A stretch of DNA of 64,000 nt from Prostheceraeus crozeri (Eukaryota > Platyhelminthes > Polycladida > Euryleptidae). The translations under genes were made by a program, and so were the position numbers. The notes beneath the pieces are model-generated. The model searched no databases and had not been told where the DNA came from. It saw nothing but the letters and a program-made list of their open reading frames with translations. Below are positions 53,774 through 64,000 of this stretch, piece by piece (the stretch's first letter is position 1; every line of letters starts with the position of its first letter). Location of the stretch: the NCBI GenBank assembly GCA_907163375.1, contig CAJQUW010011065.1, forward strand, positions 806,001 through 870,000, written 5' to 3'.

Positions 53774-54028
53774 ATGGAAGCAACATCTACTAGCACCATT
53801 CCCGTCTTCATCGATGAAGACAACGCCATTCCCGAGTTCATCATCCTCGACGAGTGGGATGAAGAGGATGAGAAGAAGGGGAAGATCAAGAAGATCGTTT
53901 GGACGGATGAGGTATGGACTCCGAATACCACTCGCATCCGAAAGGTGCCAGATGCACCACCACGGCTTAGGCGGCAAAGGGTTTATGACAACCTAACTGT
54001 CATACCCATTGACTATTCCAGCCAATAG
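53774..54028 (+). CDS. Acidic SIM-like small protein, Polinton B copy
   Basis: 84 residues, counterpart of 16537-16806. The second motif IPEFIILDEWDEEDEKKG is kept; the first copy of the repeat differs from A. The Lys-rich middle and Arg-rich tail (PPRLRRQRVYDNLTVIPIDY) are identical. The variation confined to the repeated motif suggests that motif number is flexible. Confidence 0.55.
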   Translation: MEATSTSTIPVFIDEDNAIPEFIILDEWDEEDEKKGKIKKIVWTDEVWTPNTTRIRKVPDAPPRLRRQRVYDNLTVIPIDYSSQ

Positions 54029-54047
54029 TCAACTTAATTCACACCGA

Positions 54048-54185
54048 GAACGAACCATCGGCTCTCTTAAGGGCCACCATGGGGCAAGACATGATAGAAC
54101 CTCCACGCGGTTTGCCCTGGGCAGTCTTCGGACTGGCGAATACTATCATTAAGTTGAATCTGCTATCAGTCAACTTGAACGTTGC
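54048..54185 (+). terminator. Histone-type 3' module 3, Polinton B
   Basis: Stem-loop at 54060-54075, ACCA flank, CAAGACATGA and the CAGTC-TTCG-GACTG hairpin, identical to module 3 of A. Confidence 0.65.
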
Positions 54186-54522
54186 AAATGAAGTTCGGTG
54201 TAATACTTCCTTTCGACGGGCGTTCCTGTAAAGGGCGGCGGTGAAACCCGTAGCTATGTATACCGCAAGGGACATTCGGCAATGGTCAATCTTGTTAAAC
54301 CTCTCTGCGTCATGTTTGCAAGTGATTGCCTCTGTCTCAACGTAGTATGCATTCGCGCCAGGGCGACATTTAGCCAACTGTCGAAGGTTGCCTAAAACTT
54401 TCCATTGCATACGATATGAGAACCATGAGTTCTACCTGTCTCTATCAATGAGACGAATTGATGAATGGAATGAAATGGGAGGACACTCACGCGCCACACG
54501 CAACATAACACACTTCTCTCTT

Positions 54523-54915
54523 CCGTAGTCTAACAAGCTCTTTACACATGGATTGCAGTCGATTGCTATCCCTGTATCAGAAGTGTAAGCTATCTTAATT
54601 TTATTTAACACTATTTCATCTACCATCATCGCCCATATGAAATGTTTTAAGATTTACAAGTTAGACTAAGCGTGCTACTATTTCCAAATGAAAAAGGATA
54701 CATGGTTAAATCACCCACTTAAGCCCATCCGTAGTCTAACAAGCTCTTTACACATAGATCGCAGTCGATTGCTATCCCTGTATCAGAAGTGTAAGCTATC
54801 TTAATTTTATTTGACACTATTTCATCTATCATCATCGCCCATATGAAATGTTTTAAGACTTACAAGTTAGACTAAGCGTGCTACTATTTCCAAATGAAAA
54901 AGTATACATGGTTAA
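54523..54915 (+). repeat. Tandem pair of ~207 bp units in Polinton B
   Basis: CGTAGTCTAACAAGCTCTTT begins both 54523 and 54730; the following ~180 bases match closely, and A has this segment once (from ~17305). Non-coding. The rest of 54186-54982 matches 16963-17560 of A and shows no supported gene. Confidence 0.6.
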
Positions 54916-54982
54916 ATCATCCACTGAAGCCCCATTCAAGTAAGTCAGTATGAAAGCAAAGATAATACGAAATAAAAATTTA

Positions 54983-55432
54983 TTATGGCATGTATTTCAA
55001 AAGGTCTTCATCGTCAATATCGTCCCAGAGTCTGGCTTCACATAGATAACAAAAACAGTTCACTTGCTTTAATCGTTCTTCCACTGCGAGCCTCACTTTG
55101 TCGATGTACTCCCACTCCGCCATAGTTCGTGGCTGGGAGTTAGGGGTGTACCATTCCCATAATTGGTGGAGGAATTTGGTGCTGGTGATCTCCATCACAT
55201 CATCAGTATCGTACTGCAGATACTTCCATCGTATGCCTGTTAGGTCGGGACACTCCTTATCACATACACTCTCCTCTTCGTCATCCGCTGGTAATGACAA
55301 CTTTCTGATATTTTCCAGTCGGTACACCTTCTCTACCTTCCCCTTCGTTGGAGCGTTTGGTGCAACGAGCGCCTTTGGTGTTGAGCATCGAGAAGAGAAT
55401 TTTGTGTTTGGTGTTGTCGGAGGGCTTGTCAT
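54983..55432 (-). CDS. Acidic hypothetical protein, Polinton B copy
   Basis: 149 residues, leftward and divergent from PolB. Pro/Ser/Thr-rich head (MTSPPTTPNTKFSSRCSTPK), Lys-rich hinge (TKGKVEKVYRLENIRKL), acidic Cys segment (DDEEESVCDKECPDLTG), Trp-rich middle (GIRWKYLQYD; FLHQLWEWYTPNS) and a C-terminal CFCYLCEARLWDDIDDEDLL with a possible Cys pair. Shared with A at 17562-18010. Poly(A) signal AATAAA on the minus strand lies just beyond its end. No family is recognised; regulatory partner of PolB by position only. Confidence 0.55.
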   Translation of the reverse strand: MTSPPTTPNTKFSSRCSTPKALVAPNAPTKGKVEKVYRLENIRKLSLPADDEEESVCDKECPDLTGIRWKYLQYDTDDVMEITSTKFLHQLWEWYTPNSQPRTMAEWEYIDKVRLAVEERLKQVNCFCYLCEARLWDDIDDEDLLKYMP

Positions 55433-55880
55433 GTTGACTGTGAATAATAACTTTGAAATGTTTTCTAATTCTTAAGTATCAACAAGCAACCAATCAGAAT
55501 GAACAGCCAATGAATGATGAATATGAAAGTATATATGTAAAGTGACATTCGTGTCATTTCACTCTGTCTTTGTGACATATAAGTGAAGTGTTCTCTGGCG
55601 AATTCTATATTTGAGGCGTACAAGTGAACTGCTCTCTCGTGAATTCCAAATTTGAGTGAAGTCTCTATCTTGTTGAAGTATCAACCTTAAACTCGATTTC
55701 GTTGAAATGGTAAGTTGAAACTTTCTTCACTCATCTCCCTCAAACGTGTGGCTAATAGCATCTTCCTCAATTTCAGGCATCAACTTCATCACCAACGCCC
55801 TCCCTTCTCGAGGAAAGTTTAGAGTTGTTGAGTCAAAGTAGGTTGTAACAATACACTGAGACTTGAACAGAGATGATAGA

Positions 55881-58800
55881 ATGATTTCTCTTTCAGGTGA
55901 TGTGAGTTCCAGCTCAGGACTCTCGCGACAAGGCAACGAGTGGGAATGTGCCGACTGCGGACATATGTTTACAAGGAAGCACAGTCTCCTTCGACACATC
56001 AAACAACGTGTGTGTCAACGCAAAGCGGCGTCAATCTCCGGAGTTGAAGTTGATTCTGACGATGACATCTCCTTTCCTTGCGATTTGTGCCCTCTTTCTT
56101 TTGATAGTCACTTTCAGCGATCTTCGCACAGACTTCAACACACGCATACAAATGATCACTACACCAACGGTACCTCTACCATCTCCCTCATTAATGTTTC
56201 ACATAATAATTTAGTACGCGACTACTGCATGGAGTCCAATACTCAAGTAGTAGATTTTCCTGAGTGGCTCCTTCAAAATTCTAACATTATCGAAGCGCTC
56301 TTCAACAATTTAGACAATTTTAGAATGAAGGCGCTCATCTACCTTAAACTAAAATATATTAAGATAGATTTTCAAACGGGTCAAGTGACGGAGAGAATAC
56401 AGTTTCATGTTCCTTCCTCTTCCGCAACCGAAGTTGCAGACTGCGAGTCTTGGCTAAATTTTCACATTCAATGTTTAAAATCAAATGTAGATAAATTCAA
56501 TCAACGCGACAGCGCTCTCATTTTTGATGGTGTGGACTCAGCCATATTCAAAATTTCCCTATTAGAAAGTCATGCAGCTCGAGGCACATTTAAACTACCA
56601 AAAACGTTGTATAATAAGAAAGCTGTCATCAATGTCGATTGTAAATCACAGTGTTTCAAATATGCAGTCCTATCCATCCTTCACTATAATGATATCAACG
56701 CGCATCGAGATCGCACCTATAGCTATAGACAGTGGGAGGATGAACTAGACTTTGAAGGTTGTGATAGTAACAACATGAAAATCAAAGATGTAGAAACGTT
56801 CGAAAAACATAATAAGATTAAAATTGTCGTTCACGTGTGGGAGAAGGGGTTGAAGGGTATCCGCTATAATTCACGTTCAACTTGTTATGAACGTGTAGTC
56901 AACCTCTTATTAGTAAAACAAGATGATAGCGAGGAATGGCACTACTGTGGTATCCCCAAAATCTCTCGCTTGTACACACACTTGGGGCACTCTAAAAGAG
57001 GTGAACATTTTGTATGCAACCGCTGCATCCGCTCCTTTTGGAGTAAAGATAAATTTGAAACTCACTATGAATGGTGCAAGCGAAGTAAATTACAAATGGA
57101 ACGCATGCCCAAAGATAAAATATTTTCACATAGGGATAATGGTGACGAATTAAGTCCCCTGCGTGTCATTTACGCAGACATAGAATGCTACATTGATGAT
57201 ATCATCCACAAGCCAGCAGCCATATCCTGCTATGAAGTATGGCATGACCACTTTAGGAATAGGCAAAACAAAATGCATACTTGGCAAGGTGAAGATTGCA
57301 TTTCAAAATTTCTAGAATTTCTCGATAAAGCTGCTAAATTTCAACAATCATATGATTCCCAATTGCAGCGTAAGTCACTACATATGTCAGATGAAGACAA
57401 ACAGAAATTTGAAAGTTGCACATCGTGCCCTAAATGTCATAAAACGTTTGATGATGATAAAATTAAGAAAGTGCGTGATCATGATCACATCACTGGTAAA
57501 TTTAGAAACGCACTCTGCTCCAAATGTAACTTTTCACTTAGGTTGAGACGTCGTGTACTACCCGTCATTTTTCATAACTTTAAGGGCTATGACAGTCATA
57601 TGCTCATAAAAGGAGGGTTGAGCCAGATAAAATCGTGGCAGTTTAATGTAATAGCGCAAACGAGAGAAAAATTCATGGCAATGACAGCAAAAGTAGCAGT
57701 AGATAAAACTAAAGAAAATAAGACAGTCTTCTTCGAAATAAATTTTTTTGATTCATTCCAATTCATGTCAGCGTCACTAGCTTCTCTCGTTCGTAATCTC
57801 AAGTTTCTTCCCCATAGTCAAACTTTGAAGAAACACTATCCAAACTTAACGGATGAAATAATCACTCGCAAAGGAGTCTTTCCCTATGCGTATTTTAGCT
57901 CAATGTCTAAACTAAATGAAACAACCCTTCCTTCCATTGACAAATTCCAAAACGATATGACGGGTCAAGATTGTCCAGTAGAAGATTATGAACATGCTCA
58001 AGAGGCATGGTTAAAATTTGATTGTAAAACGTTTGGCGATTATATGATCGCTTACTTAGAATTAGATGTCATTTTGCTGGCTGATGTCTTTCAGGAATTT
58101 CGACGAGTGGCATTAGAAGAAGACAAATTAGATCCTGTCCACTTTGTCAGTCTACCAGCCATGTCCTTTAAATCAGCCTTTAAAATGACTGGTGAGACCA
58201 TTCATCTCTTACAAGACCCCGAGATGTATAATATATTTGAGCGCGGAATACGCGGTGGTCTCACATTTGTAAATAAACATCATATAAAATCTGAAACAGT
58301 AGGTGATGATCATATCCACCTAAAGTACTATGACCAAAATAATTTATATGGCAGTTCACTGTCTAAACTACTACCTCATTCCGAGTTTAGTTGGTTAAAT
58401 CAAGATGAGCTTGAGTATTACTCCAACCCTTCAAACATTCTGAAGATTCCAGATGAAGGTGATTGGGGATATTATTTTGAAGTGGATTTGATTTATCCAA
58501 ATAGTATTAAAAATAAAACTGCTGATTTCCCACTCGCACCTGAATCTGCTGAAGTGACTGAAGATATGTTTTCACCATTCATGTCACAATTTCATAATAA
58601 CTTAACAGAGTGTGGACAGCCAAGGTACAAACCATGCCGCAAACTTTTACTCACCCAATATGATAAGAAAAATTATCTCGTACACTTCTGCATACTAAAA
58701 TTCTATTTAGAAATGGGCATGCTTCTAAAGTCAGTTCACCGCATTATCAAATTTAGACAGAAAGCCTTCCTCAAACCCTACATAGATAGTAACAGTCAAA

Positions 58801-59668
58801 AACGTGCACTCGCCCAAAATAATTTTGAAAAGGATTTTTATAAATATAAGAATAACAGTCTTTTCGGAAAGACCATGGAGGATGTTAGAAAACGTATGAA
58901 CTACAAACTAGTCGTTGATGAACAAAAATATCACAAATTGACCTCATCACCTCTTTTCATTGATAGAGACATCATCGATGAGGATCTTGTAGGTGTTAAA
59001 ATGATAAAATCAGAAGTTGAGTTGCGCAAACCCATCTATATTGGGCAAGCCGTTTTAGATTATTCCAAGCTTGAAATATATCAACTCTTCTACAAAATAT
59101 TAAAACCATGCCCTCTCGTAAAAGAGGTTCGCTTGCTGGGTGGTGATACAGATAGTTTCTTTTTAGGAATTACCACTCAAAAAGATTTAAATTTTAATGA
59201 AGTAGGTAAGTCATTAGAAAAATATTTCGATACATCTAACTACAATCCCACTCATCCACTCTATTCCATAATGAATAAAGCCAAACTTGGTTGTTTTAAG
59301 GATGAAACAGCAGGAAAGGAAATAGATGAAATGATTCTCCTCCGCCCAAAAATGTATTCCATGAAATTAAAAGAATTAAGCGTGCTAAAGGTATATCAAA
59401 ATCCATTGTTCACAAAATGAAACATCGGTCCTATAAGAAGGCCTATAAAAATAAAACTATAACGTTTGTCAATATGACAATCTTAAAATCTCAAGTTCAT
59501 ACTGTGAAAACGCACACGTTCAAGAAACGAGCGCTTTCAGCATGGGAGGATAAGAGGTGTTGGATAGAACATAACACATCTCTTCCACATGGACATCCTG
59601 ACACAAACATACCTCCACCCAAAAGAATGAAACTCACGCTACCACATTCAGGAGATGTACTGACATAA
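55881..59668 (+). pseudogene. polB: Polinton B protein-primed DNA polymerase B
   Basis: Long PolB region without the LINE, so all motifs are seen in one open stretch: N-terminal fingers, the CKSQCFKYAVLSILHY segment, YADIE, the CPKCHKTF..RDHDHITGKF insert, HNFKGYDSH, YLELDVILLAD, YDQNNLYG, NSLFGKTM, GGDTDSFF and LRPKMYSM. About 1,180 codons are open, the usual size for Polinton PolB, followed by a basic C-terminal region (HRSYKKAYKNKTITF). It documents the empty LINE site near 57774. Near-whole, with at least one break. Confidence 0.9.
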
Positions 59669-59847
59669 TCAACTTTAACTCAGTATTTTGATGTTGCTTT
59701 TTGTAGATATACATGGTTGTTTTATGTATCGCATGAGATCGTTTCTTCCTTGTGAATATATGCCTACAGTCAGCCCATTCCCCCTATGTCTGTGAAAAGA
59801 CTTTTTCATACACATATTTTTATTTCAATAAACATATCACAATGACT

Positions 59848-61405
59848 TCACTTTGTTTTCCGAAACACTAAAGTTACGAGGGATTTAGTATCTTTCACAT
59901 GGATGCACTCTTGTAAACCATTGGTAATTTTGATAGCAATAGAGGGTATAGTTTGTTTGACGACGGGATGATAGAAAATAGATTCAAACATCTTCTCGAC
60001 TATTCCATATGAAACGTCTTTATCATGAATGAAATCACGTAAAATGATTTTACGTACCTTTTTTCTCACCAACAGAAATAGGAAGAATCAAATCACTTTG
60101 AATGTAAAGATGCTGTTCATGTTTATCAAGTGTCATTGGTGTTTCTGTACCAATCGTATGCGCAGCAGTAAACACAGTTTGTAGCATTGAAAAACCAAAG
60201 AGTTTTTTCAAATTTTTACTCAATTGACATTGAATGTCATCACCCAGTCTCAGAACAACGCGTTGATTTTCAATTGAAAACGAAATGTGGTGTGTCTTTA
60301 CATCATATTTACTTTTCATCACATGCTTCAACTTCTGTTGTATATATGGATTTACTACATGAATGAAGCTTTCAACTGTATGATATAGACGCGGCATTAT
60401 ATTGATAGCAACTTTAGATTCTTGATAAGACTGGTAAATTTTCTTGATGCGATCACCATAGATGTCCACCCACCATTCATCATTAACTGAATCAGCTTTA
60501 GTGTGATATTCATGAGAAGCATACACCAGACCGCTTCCAATAATAGGGGTTGGATGTCTTACAAAATGACGCAAGGTTGGAGAGAAATAAACTGTAAGTT
60601 TGTCATTATATTTCTGAATAACCAACTTATTTTTGTCCGCCATAATTTTCTCTCCATACTTCTTACCCACAGTCTCATCCCATCGTTTTACTAACTCAAT
60701 AAGTGATGAAGGTTGAACATCACGCTTTTTCAAAATGATGCGTTCTTCACATTCTACAATATCTTCATCAAATATTTTTAATTTATAATGAAATTTGTTG
60801 ATTCGATTTGAATAAACTTTTGTAACATTTGCAGTAGCAATTGACGTTAGATGTAGTCCATGACCAAAACCGAGATGTGGATAGAATTCATTATCCAACC
60901 TCAGTGTAAGACCTTTAGTAAAAGAATGAAAGCGAAGGAACTGTCTCCCACTCCAATGATAGATAGTAAACTCATAAACTTTCTGATCCTTATTCTTCAT
61001 GATGGAAGTATTACCACTGTTGAATGCCTTAATAATTTTCTCATTCCCAAATGGACCATAATAATCTGATTTTATCTGAATCCATTCATAGTTCCACTTT
61101 CCATCTGACGTTAAATTGTATGGGAACTGGAATGCATTATTCATCGTTATTCCATCATGGGTGCGAGGAGTCAATATCATTTCTTCCAAATCATTCACAT
61201 TCTGAATATTGCTATCATAGCAAATACTAGAAACGCCAACCTCCCATTCACCTTCTAAATGTAGTGGGCGATTTAATTCTACCCGATAGTCTGATGGTTT
61301 ATTTTTGGGAAATTTATTCATAGAAGCATTACTGGGCAAGTAGATTAGAAACGAGTCCTTATTTTCACTTTCCATATTATTCACATTGGAAAAATATATT
61401 AGCAT
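59848..61405 (-). pseudogene. EGEWEVG-type structural protein 1, Polinton B
   Basis: Counterpart of 26290-27882 with near-identical sequence, starting LPSNASMNKFPKNKPSDYR..EGEWEVGVSSI and ending with the SIAIKITNGLQECIHV block. It shares convergent poly(A) signals with PolB (59820-59832). It looks broken. Confidence 0.65.
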
Positions 61406-61414
61406 ACTTTTGCA

Positions 61415-61640
61415 TTAACTCTTCATTCGGAAATGGAGTGTGATACTTGTCACAGCATCTTTATGAAAAGGAATCAACGCCCCAGCATCGTCATAAATTG
61501 CAATATCAATTTGTGGGATGTAGTTTGATTTCAGCTTTGTATAATGCACTTTCTTGAAAGTATGCTCAGATAAAATACTGCAGCTTTTTGGCTGGTATGG
61601 TATCATTGCTAGCAATGGAGCTTCAACATCTCCCACACGT
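61415..61640 (-). pseudogene. EGEWEVG-type structural protein 2, Polinton B, C-terminal part
   Basis: Carries the C-terminal end of the protein at 27892-29313 (FKKVHYTKLKSNYIPQIDIA; SITLHFRMKS). It joins directly to capsid-gene sequence on its other side, so only this part is present in B. Confidence 0.65.
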
Positions 61641-62781
61641 ACATCTTAACACGATAGTGTGCACTAATATCGCTGTCAGCAGTCAAATCAAATGCATAAA
61701 TAGTATATCCACTCTTAAACTCTTTCATAGTCAGTCCGTTGGTGTCATCCGTATTGTAAATGCCAAAGACATCCATAAAATCAACATAACTGCGCATAAA
61801 TTGATCCGAAGCAAAATCTGGTTTGTAGGGTGGACCAGGATGACTCACACCATTTACACGTAAAGCAATTTCACTTAACTGATTGTGTTTAAAATTGAAA
61901 GGATTCTTCTTTATATTACCATTAAATGCATCATTTTCAACCATTGCCACCATGAGGAGCTTCGGTGCTTCCGATGGAAAGAGGCCATCTTTCATGAAAC
62001 TCTTTTGATCTTTCGGAATTGTAAAGGTGAGAAGCTTTGTATGCTGAATGGGGTAAATGGCATTTTGGCGGTTAAGACCTTCAGCATGCCCTCTAATGAC
62101 ACTAGGATTCGGTACTACTCGACGAATGTAAAGTGCAATATCTTCCACATGAATTCTAAAATTGTCAACTTTAGCAAATGCATTCAGCGCAAATTCAGGC
62201 TTATTCAATGTCAGCTTGAGTCGCATGCTGGTATTACAGAGTAAAAACTTTGACTGTCTAAAGAAGTCTAAATTCAGCGGACCATATAGCTAACATACTT
62301 TACTATCTTTAATCATAGCAGATCGCTTTACAAAGCCACTGTTTGTTTCAGCATCAAATTTTCCTGCTTCATCTCTGTACCATCCCATGTCTTCCATATG
62401 ACTTTTTTGTGCTGCTGGATGAAACTGTGATACATGATTGAAATATGATTTATAGGGATAATCGCTTTGACCACCTTCCACCTGCTGCTCTCCAATCGTT
62501 AGAGAAACATCGCGAAGTAATGTAGTCAATGGTGAATTGTTCAGTCCAACTTTATGTGTATCGTCAATAGCAGTTCCATCTGCTTGCTGAATTCTAAACC
62601 TCAAATCAACCATCGCATAACTCAAATCTATGTAGTCATCACTACCACCAGGAATAACAAATTCAATGGGGCCAGCATTCTCAGCTGTTCGAGGATGATA
62701 ATCTACAATACTTGAACTAAGAATATCTGTCTGTATGGCTTGTTGATCAAAGAAACAAAACCCGGAAGTTTTACACTCCAT
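61641..62781 (-). pseudogene. Major capsid protein, Polinton B
   Basis: Counterpart of 31074-32430: DILSSSIVDYHPRTAENAGP, LTTLLRDVSLTIGEQQVEGG, FNHVSQFHPAAQKSHMEDMG, FRIHVEDIALYIRRVVPNPS and SGYTIYAFDLTADSD. Double jelly-roll capsid family. It looks broken. Confidence 0.7.
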
Positions 62782-62783
62782 GA

Positions 62784-63239
62784 TTAGAAGTTATGGCAGC
62801 GTCGTCGTTTAGCGCCTGATGAATGATTAGAGCCTCTGCGACGTTTGCGTGAATGCCTTTTGACTGAAGATCGCACCTTACCAGCTCCGCGATGTTTCCT
62901 TCTTCCTTTATTCATTCTTTTAGGCGATTTCTTTCCTTGAGTAACACCAGCAAAGGTCTGCTTCAATGTTTTTAAACCGCGTTCCTTCCCGCGATTCAAC
63001 AAACTGCTCTTAAAACTTCTGCCTCTGGAAAGATCACTAGCAACATCACCAGCAAAGCCAACGGCATTACTTAAAACATTTCGTTTTAAAGATCTTCCGA
63101 CATTGGATATTAGAGGTGCTACAACAGATTTCAGTGCACCAAGTATGCTACCTCCACGTTGGCGGCGAGCGCCGATGTAAATTTGTCCTCCACTACTTAC
63201 ATAGGAGGGTCGTGAATAAAATGAGGCAGTTGGATTCAT
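62784..63239 (-). CDS. Basic pX/core-like protein, Polinton B
   Basis: 151 residues, almost identical to 32433-32888 in A (one visible change, IYIGARRQRGG for IYSGARRQRGG). RRQRGG site, amphipathic ILGALKSVVAPLISN segment and Arg/Lys-rich tail. The frame is whole in both copies. Confidence 0.6.
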   Translation of the reverse strand: MNPTASFYSRPSYVSSGGQIYIGARRQRGGSILGALKSVVAPLISNVGRSLKRNVLSNAVGFAGDVASDLSRGRSFKSSLLNRGKERGLKTLKQTFAGVTQGKKSPKRMNKGRRKHRGAGKVRSSVKRHSRKRRRGSNHSSGAKRRRCHNF

Positions 63240-63279
63240 AGCTCAAACCCTAAACATTGTTAGTTACAACTTTGCATGA

Positions 63280-63399
63280 ATCACTGTCGATCACTTAGAT
63301 GAAAGATGTCGGCACGACGCATCCAAGAGTTCATACTTGAAGGATAACCAGTCCATTTAACAAGACACCATTCTTCACCTTGTCGTTTTTTACACCGAA
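63280..63399 (-). pseudogene. Integrase C-terminal end, Polinton B
   Basis: Matches the chromodomain-coding end of the A integrase (32930-33049) up to 63399, where B gives way to AT-rich repeats. Confidence 0.7.
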
Positions 63400-63465
63400 G
63401 TAATGGGAAGAAGACCGGTCCAGGACACCATAAAATCAAAAAAATAGTATCTTTAAAAACGACAT

Positions 63466-63629
63466 AAATTCATGAATTTAGTCCCTTTTTCAGGTTTTTA
63501 AGACCTAAATTCATGAATTTGGTTCATTCAAAAAGTACCATTTTTTTCAAAAATGGTACTTTTAAAAACGACATAAATTCATGAATTTAGGTCTTAAAAA
63601 CCTGAAAAAGGGACTAAATTCATGAATTT
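63466..63629. repeat. Long perfect palindrome
   Basis: Two 55-bp arms (63466-63520 and 63575-63629) are exact inverses, each bounded by AAATTCATGAATTT. The 54-base spacer is itself palindromic (AAAAGTACCATTTTT with AAAAATGGTACTTTT), so nearly the whole 164 bp can fold into one hairpin. MITE- or foldback-like, no coding sequence. Confidence 0.8.
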
Positions 63630-63654
63630 GGGCGTTTTTAAAAATACCCAATTT

Positions 63655-63985
63655 TTCAAATTTTTCAAAATCTCAAATTTGAGAATTACAATCGGGCGAA
63701 GCCCTAGAACCTTCGGTTCGATTTTCACCCTCAAAATCATGACCGTTCTAGGACACCAAAAATTATAAAAGTTGAGTAACTCAAATTTGAGAATTACAAT
63801 TTTCACCCTCAAAATCATGACCGTTCTAGGACACTAAAAATTATAAAAGTTGAGTATCTCAAATTTGAGAATTACAATCGGGCGAAGCCCTAGAACCTTC
63901 GGTTCGATTTTCATTGCTTAAATCATGACCGTTCTAGGACACCGAAAATTAGTATTTTTAAAAACGTCTTTTAAATCCATTTTTC
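63655..63985. repeat. AT-rich tandem repeats with small hairpins
   Basis: Three units starting TCAAATTTGAGAATTACAAT at 63673, 63781 and 63859, each followed by AAATCATGACCGTTCTAGG and ACACC. Units 1 and 3 also hold GGGCGAAGCCC and GAACCTTCGGTTC hairpins. A related GACCGGTCCAGGACACC lies at ~63413, so the array begins at the Polinton B boundary and may be its target. No gene. Confidence 0.7.
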
Positions 63986-64000
63986 AGGTTTTTAAAATAT

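Larger units (their letters stand above)
50236..63399. mobile_element. Polinton B, second copy of the Polinton A family
   Basis: Starts AGTAGTAAGTAAAACTCCAC as in A and is collinear with A for most of its length: coiled-coil gene, two TATA/stem-loop small genes, divergent acidic gene, PolB, structural protein, capsid, basic core protein and the beginning of the integrase region. At 63399 it meets unrelated AT-rich repeats. It does not show the TBP-like, PC4-like or protease genes, or the ATPase side. Sequence identity to A is very high by eye (few residue differences in PolB), so the two are recent relatives. It looks broken, with several breaks. Confidence 0.9.

Noticed and set aside
1-64000. 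CRISPR arrays, rRNA genes or bacterial operons
   Set aside because: No regular spacer-repeat array and no rRNA-like sequence; tightly packed leftward genes belong to Polintons and carry eukaryotic signals.

Overview
The window looks like a stretch of metazoan genome, probably from a marine invertebrate, built almost entirely of nested mobile elements. No convincing host gene is visible. The animal reading rests on Polinton/Maverick families with PolB, integrase with chromodomain, packaging ATPase and capsid genes, an APE-type LINE with a microsatellite tail, a Tc1-like transposon, a Ty3/Gypsy element, spliceosome-type GT..AG signals and histone-type 3' stem-loops. A TATAGGCCTA palindrome near 24177 is common in some deuterostome invertebrates, but this is weak evidence for a lineage.

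Layout. (1) Positions 1-13409 and 39404 to about 44536 are two parts of an older Polinton, here called C. Its genes run mostly leftward: capsid protein at the left edge, basic core protein, a cluster of 'EGEWEVG'-type structural proteins (one with a collagen-like run), integrase, packaging ATPase, then accessory zinc-finger, membrane, exonuclease-like and disordered proteins. (2) Positions 13410-39403 are Polinton A, inserted into an open frame of C, with ~190 bp terminal inverted repeats and a perfect 6-bp target duplication GGTGGA. Its left part holds small rightward genes with TATATAAA-type promoters and histone-like 3' stem-loop modules, then PolB. Its right part holds leftward structural genes, protease, capsid, integrase, ATPase and accessory genes, plus a rightward pair encoding PC4-like and TBP-like proteins. 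(3) Positions 20362-24291 are a full-length LINE inside the PolB of A. (4) Positions 42946-43727 are a LINE 3' fragment inside C. (5) Positions 44537-47448 hold repeats, a foldback sequence and a Tc1-like transposon. (6) Positions 47449-50235 are a Ty3/Gypsy gag-pro-RT-RNaseH body, cut by Polinton B. (7) Positions 50236-63399 are Polinton B, a close relative of A; its PolB shows the empty LINE site. (8) Positions 63400-64000 are AT-rich palindromic and tandem repeats.

How the genes fit together. PolB replicates the element, the chromodomain integrase inserts it, and the ATPase, protease, capsid and core proteins would package it. The unusual layer is gene expression. The A family has strong TATA boxes, a TBP-fold protein beside a PC4-like protein, a leader rich in RNA hairpins, and three short transcription units each ending in a histone-type stem-loop with a CAAGA-like downstream element. 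I infer an element that carries part of its own transcription apparatus and makes some mRNAs with S-phase histone-type 3' ends. These are fossils: A and B look young and are broken in several genes, and C is older and also broken.
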